Positions 63,151 through 64,000 of a stretch of 64,000 nt of DNA are shown one piece after another (the first letter of the stretch is position 1; every line of letters starts with the position of its first letter). This stretch comes from Litsea cubeba (lineage: Eukaryota; Streptophyta; Magnoliopsida; Laurales; Lauraceae), in the NCBI GenBank assembly GCA_012931725.1, contig CM022948.1, positions 108,573,605 to 108,637,604 of the forward strand. The letters are read 5' to 3'. A program made the position numbers and the translations under genes. The notes beneath the pieces were generated by a model, which was given only the letters and a program-made list of their open reading frames with translations, did not search any database and had not been told where the DNA came from.

Positions 63151-64000
63151 GTCTTTTCTTGGACTTCTTGTTTTGGTTGGGTCTTCTCTTGCCGTTTGAG
63201 CTTAAGGAGATGTTTCCTAGCCTGCCTTCGCTGTTAAGCTGTAGGCTTTGTTTTCACAACCTCCCAATTCTTATCTTCCAGGAGATCGGGATGTACCCAT
63301 ATGGGCTGTCCGTCTGGTGTCGGGTAAGGAACCAGTTCCTCGGATGCTTGGATTGTGTTTATCACCTTGAAGGAAGTTATGATCTTCTTCTTTAGTGATT
63401 TTGGTGTTTGTCCACATGACACCATGTTGACGGAGGCAGACCCATAGTTTTTTTCAAAGGTGATGAGTCCGTTTTTCCACATCTCGTTTATTTGCGCCCT
63501 CACAACGAAGCATTGATTGAGAGGATACGAGATCATCTGGTGTATGGACAGTACCGAGGATCGTTGGTTTTGCCAACATCACCCGGTCTTTTGGGTTCAG
63601 GCAAAGTGTGCTTGTCGTTTGCCACGAGGGACCCGAAGGTTTCATCAACATCTTCATTGAACGGGTATTTCTTTTCTACCGCTCTTTGAAGGCATCAGAG
63701 AGTTCAGGTCTTTTACCAGCAGCTTTGTTTTCAGCTTTCTTTGGTGGCTGAGGAGCTAACTTGGTTTGCATATTGAGGACCTCTTTTTTCTTTGGTTTTG
63801 AGGTTCCAATGGAGGTTGGCTCTTTTCTTGATGATTTCTGACTGTTGAGGTCTTTAATCACCGTTACAGCTTCCATGGAAGCTTCTAGGAGTTCTCCCAG
63901 GTTCTTTGATTTGTTGCCGATGATCATGGAGTGGATTCTAGCTCTCATGTTGTTTCAGCAGATGTCGACTAGCGACGCTTGTGCCAATACATCAGAGCAT
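63151..64000 (-). pseudogene. Inverted gag fragment, unit B (runs off the window)
   Basis: A second minus-strand copy of the same gag region, from AAGAAGTCCAAGAAAA back to DICxNNMRARI near 63,940, in tandem behind unit A. It differs from A by small indels and substitutions, for example a TGA at 63,957 where A has CGA. The far end lies outside the window. Confidence 0.85.

Overview
This is nuclear DNA of a flowering plant with a large, repeat-rich genome. The evidence is nested Ty1/copia and Ty3/gypsy LTR retrotransposons, an RTE-type LINE, Mutator-like elements (MULEs), PPR and FAR1-type sequences, and GT-AG introns. I see no housekeeping gene, rRNA, tRNA or CRISPR. The only host-gene-like sequences are captured PPR fragments and one RING-finger exon. 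I cannot name the species; calls rest on reading reading frames, motifs and repeat boundaries by eye.

Layout. 1-5,236: remnant of a Tat/Ogre-like gypsy element (gag, acidic linker, protease, 3' LTR) whose LTR end abuts a TNT1-type copia element (5,237-8,434). 8,435-10,660: a second copia tail with its 3' LTR, a 69-bp RTE insertion with a 17-bp target duplication, and a 57-bp-arm hairpin. 10,670-24,755: a 14.1-kb MULE with about 165-190-bp terminal inverted repeats and a perfect 9-bp target duplication. It carries a multi-exon Ulp1-type cysteine protease gene (+) and a FAR1/Jittery-type transposase gene (-), convergent around a 2.7-kb tandem-repeat array. 24,771-29,353: a second MULE, of Pack-MULE type, with its own 9-bp duplication. 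It carries at least three PPR-gene fragments and an array of a palindromic 65-bp repeat, and the two MULEs' target sites overlap by 3 bp. 29,500-30,129: a copia RT scrap. 30,130-43,118: a complete young Tat-lineage gypsy element (LTRs 921/929 bp, 5-bp duplication ACATT) with a long gag-pol frame, eight 106-bp tandem repeats and a three-exon antisense gene. 43,119-49,700: a RING exon, an antisense RTE LINE split by a 1.8-kb solo LTR, and a MITE-like sequence. 49,708-61,985: a second, fuller copy of the first gypsy family. 61,986-64,000: tandem inverted gag-LTR chimeras that mirror the first kilobase of the window.

The most notable system is the 14.1-kb MULE. Its plan parallels maize MuDR: each gene starts at a TIR, the two are convergent, and repeats lie between them. 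The second gene, however, is a SUMO-protease-like (Ulp1) gene whose 13 coding exons join in phase and keep the catalytic His, Asp, Gln and Cys. It is interrupted only by four stops, each one C-to-T step from Arg or Gln. The transposase on the other arm carries about six frameshifts. The neighbouring Pack-MULE, with a GGTCGATATCGACC palindrome both in its TIRs and in an internal array, is the second item worth following.
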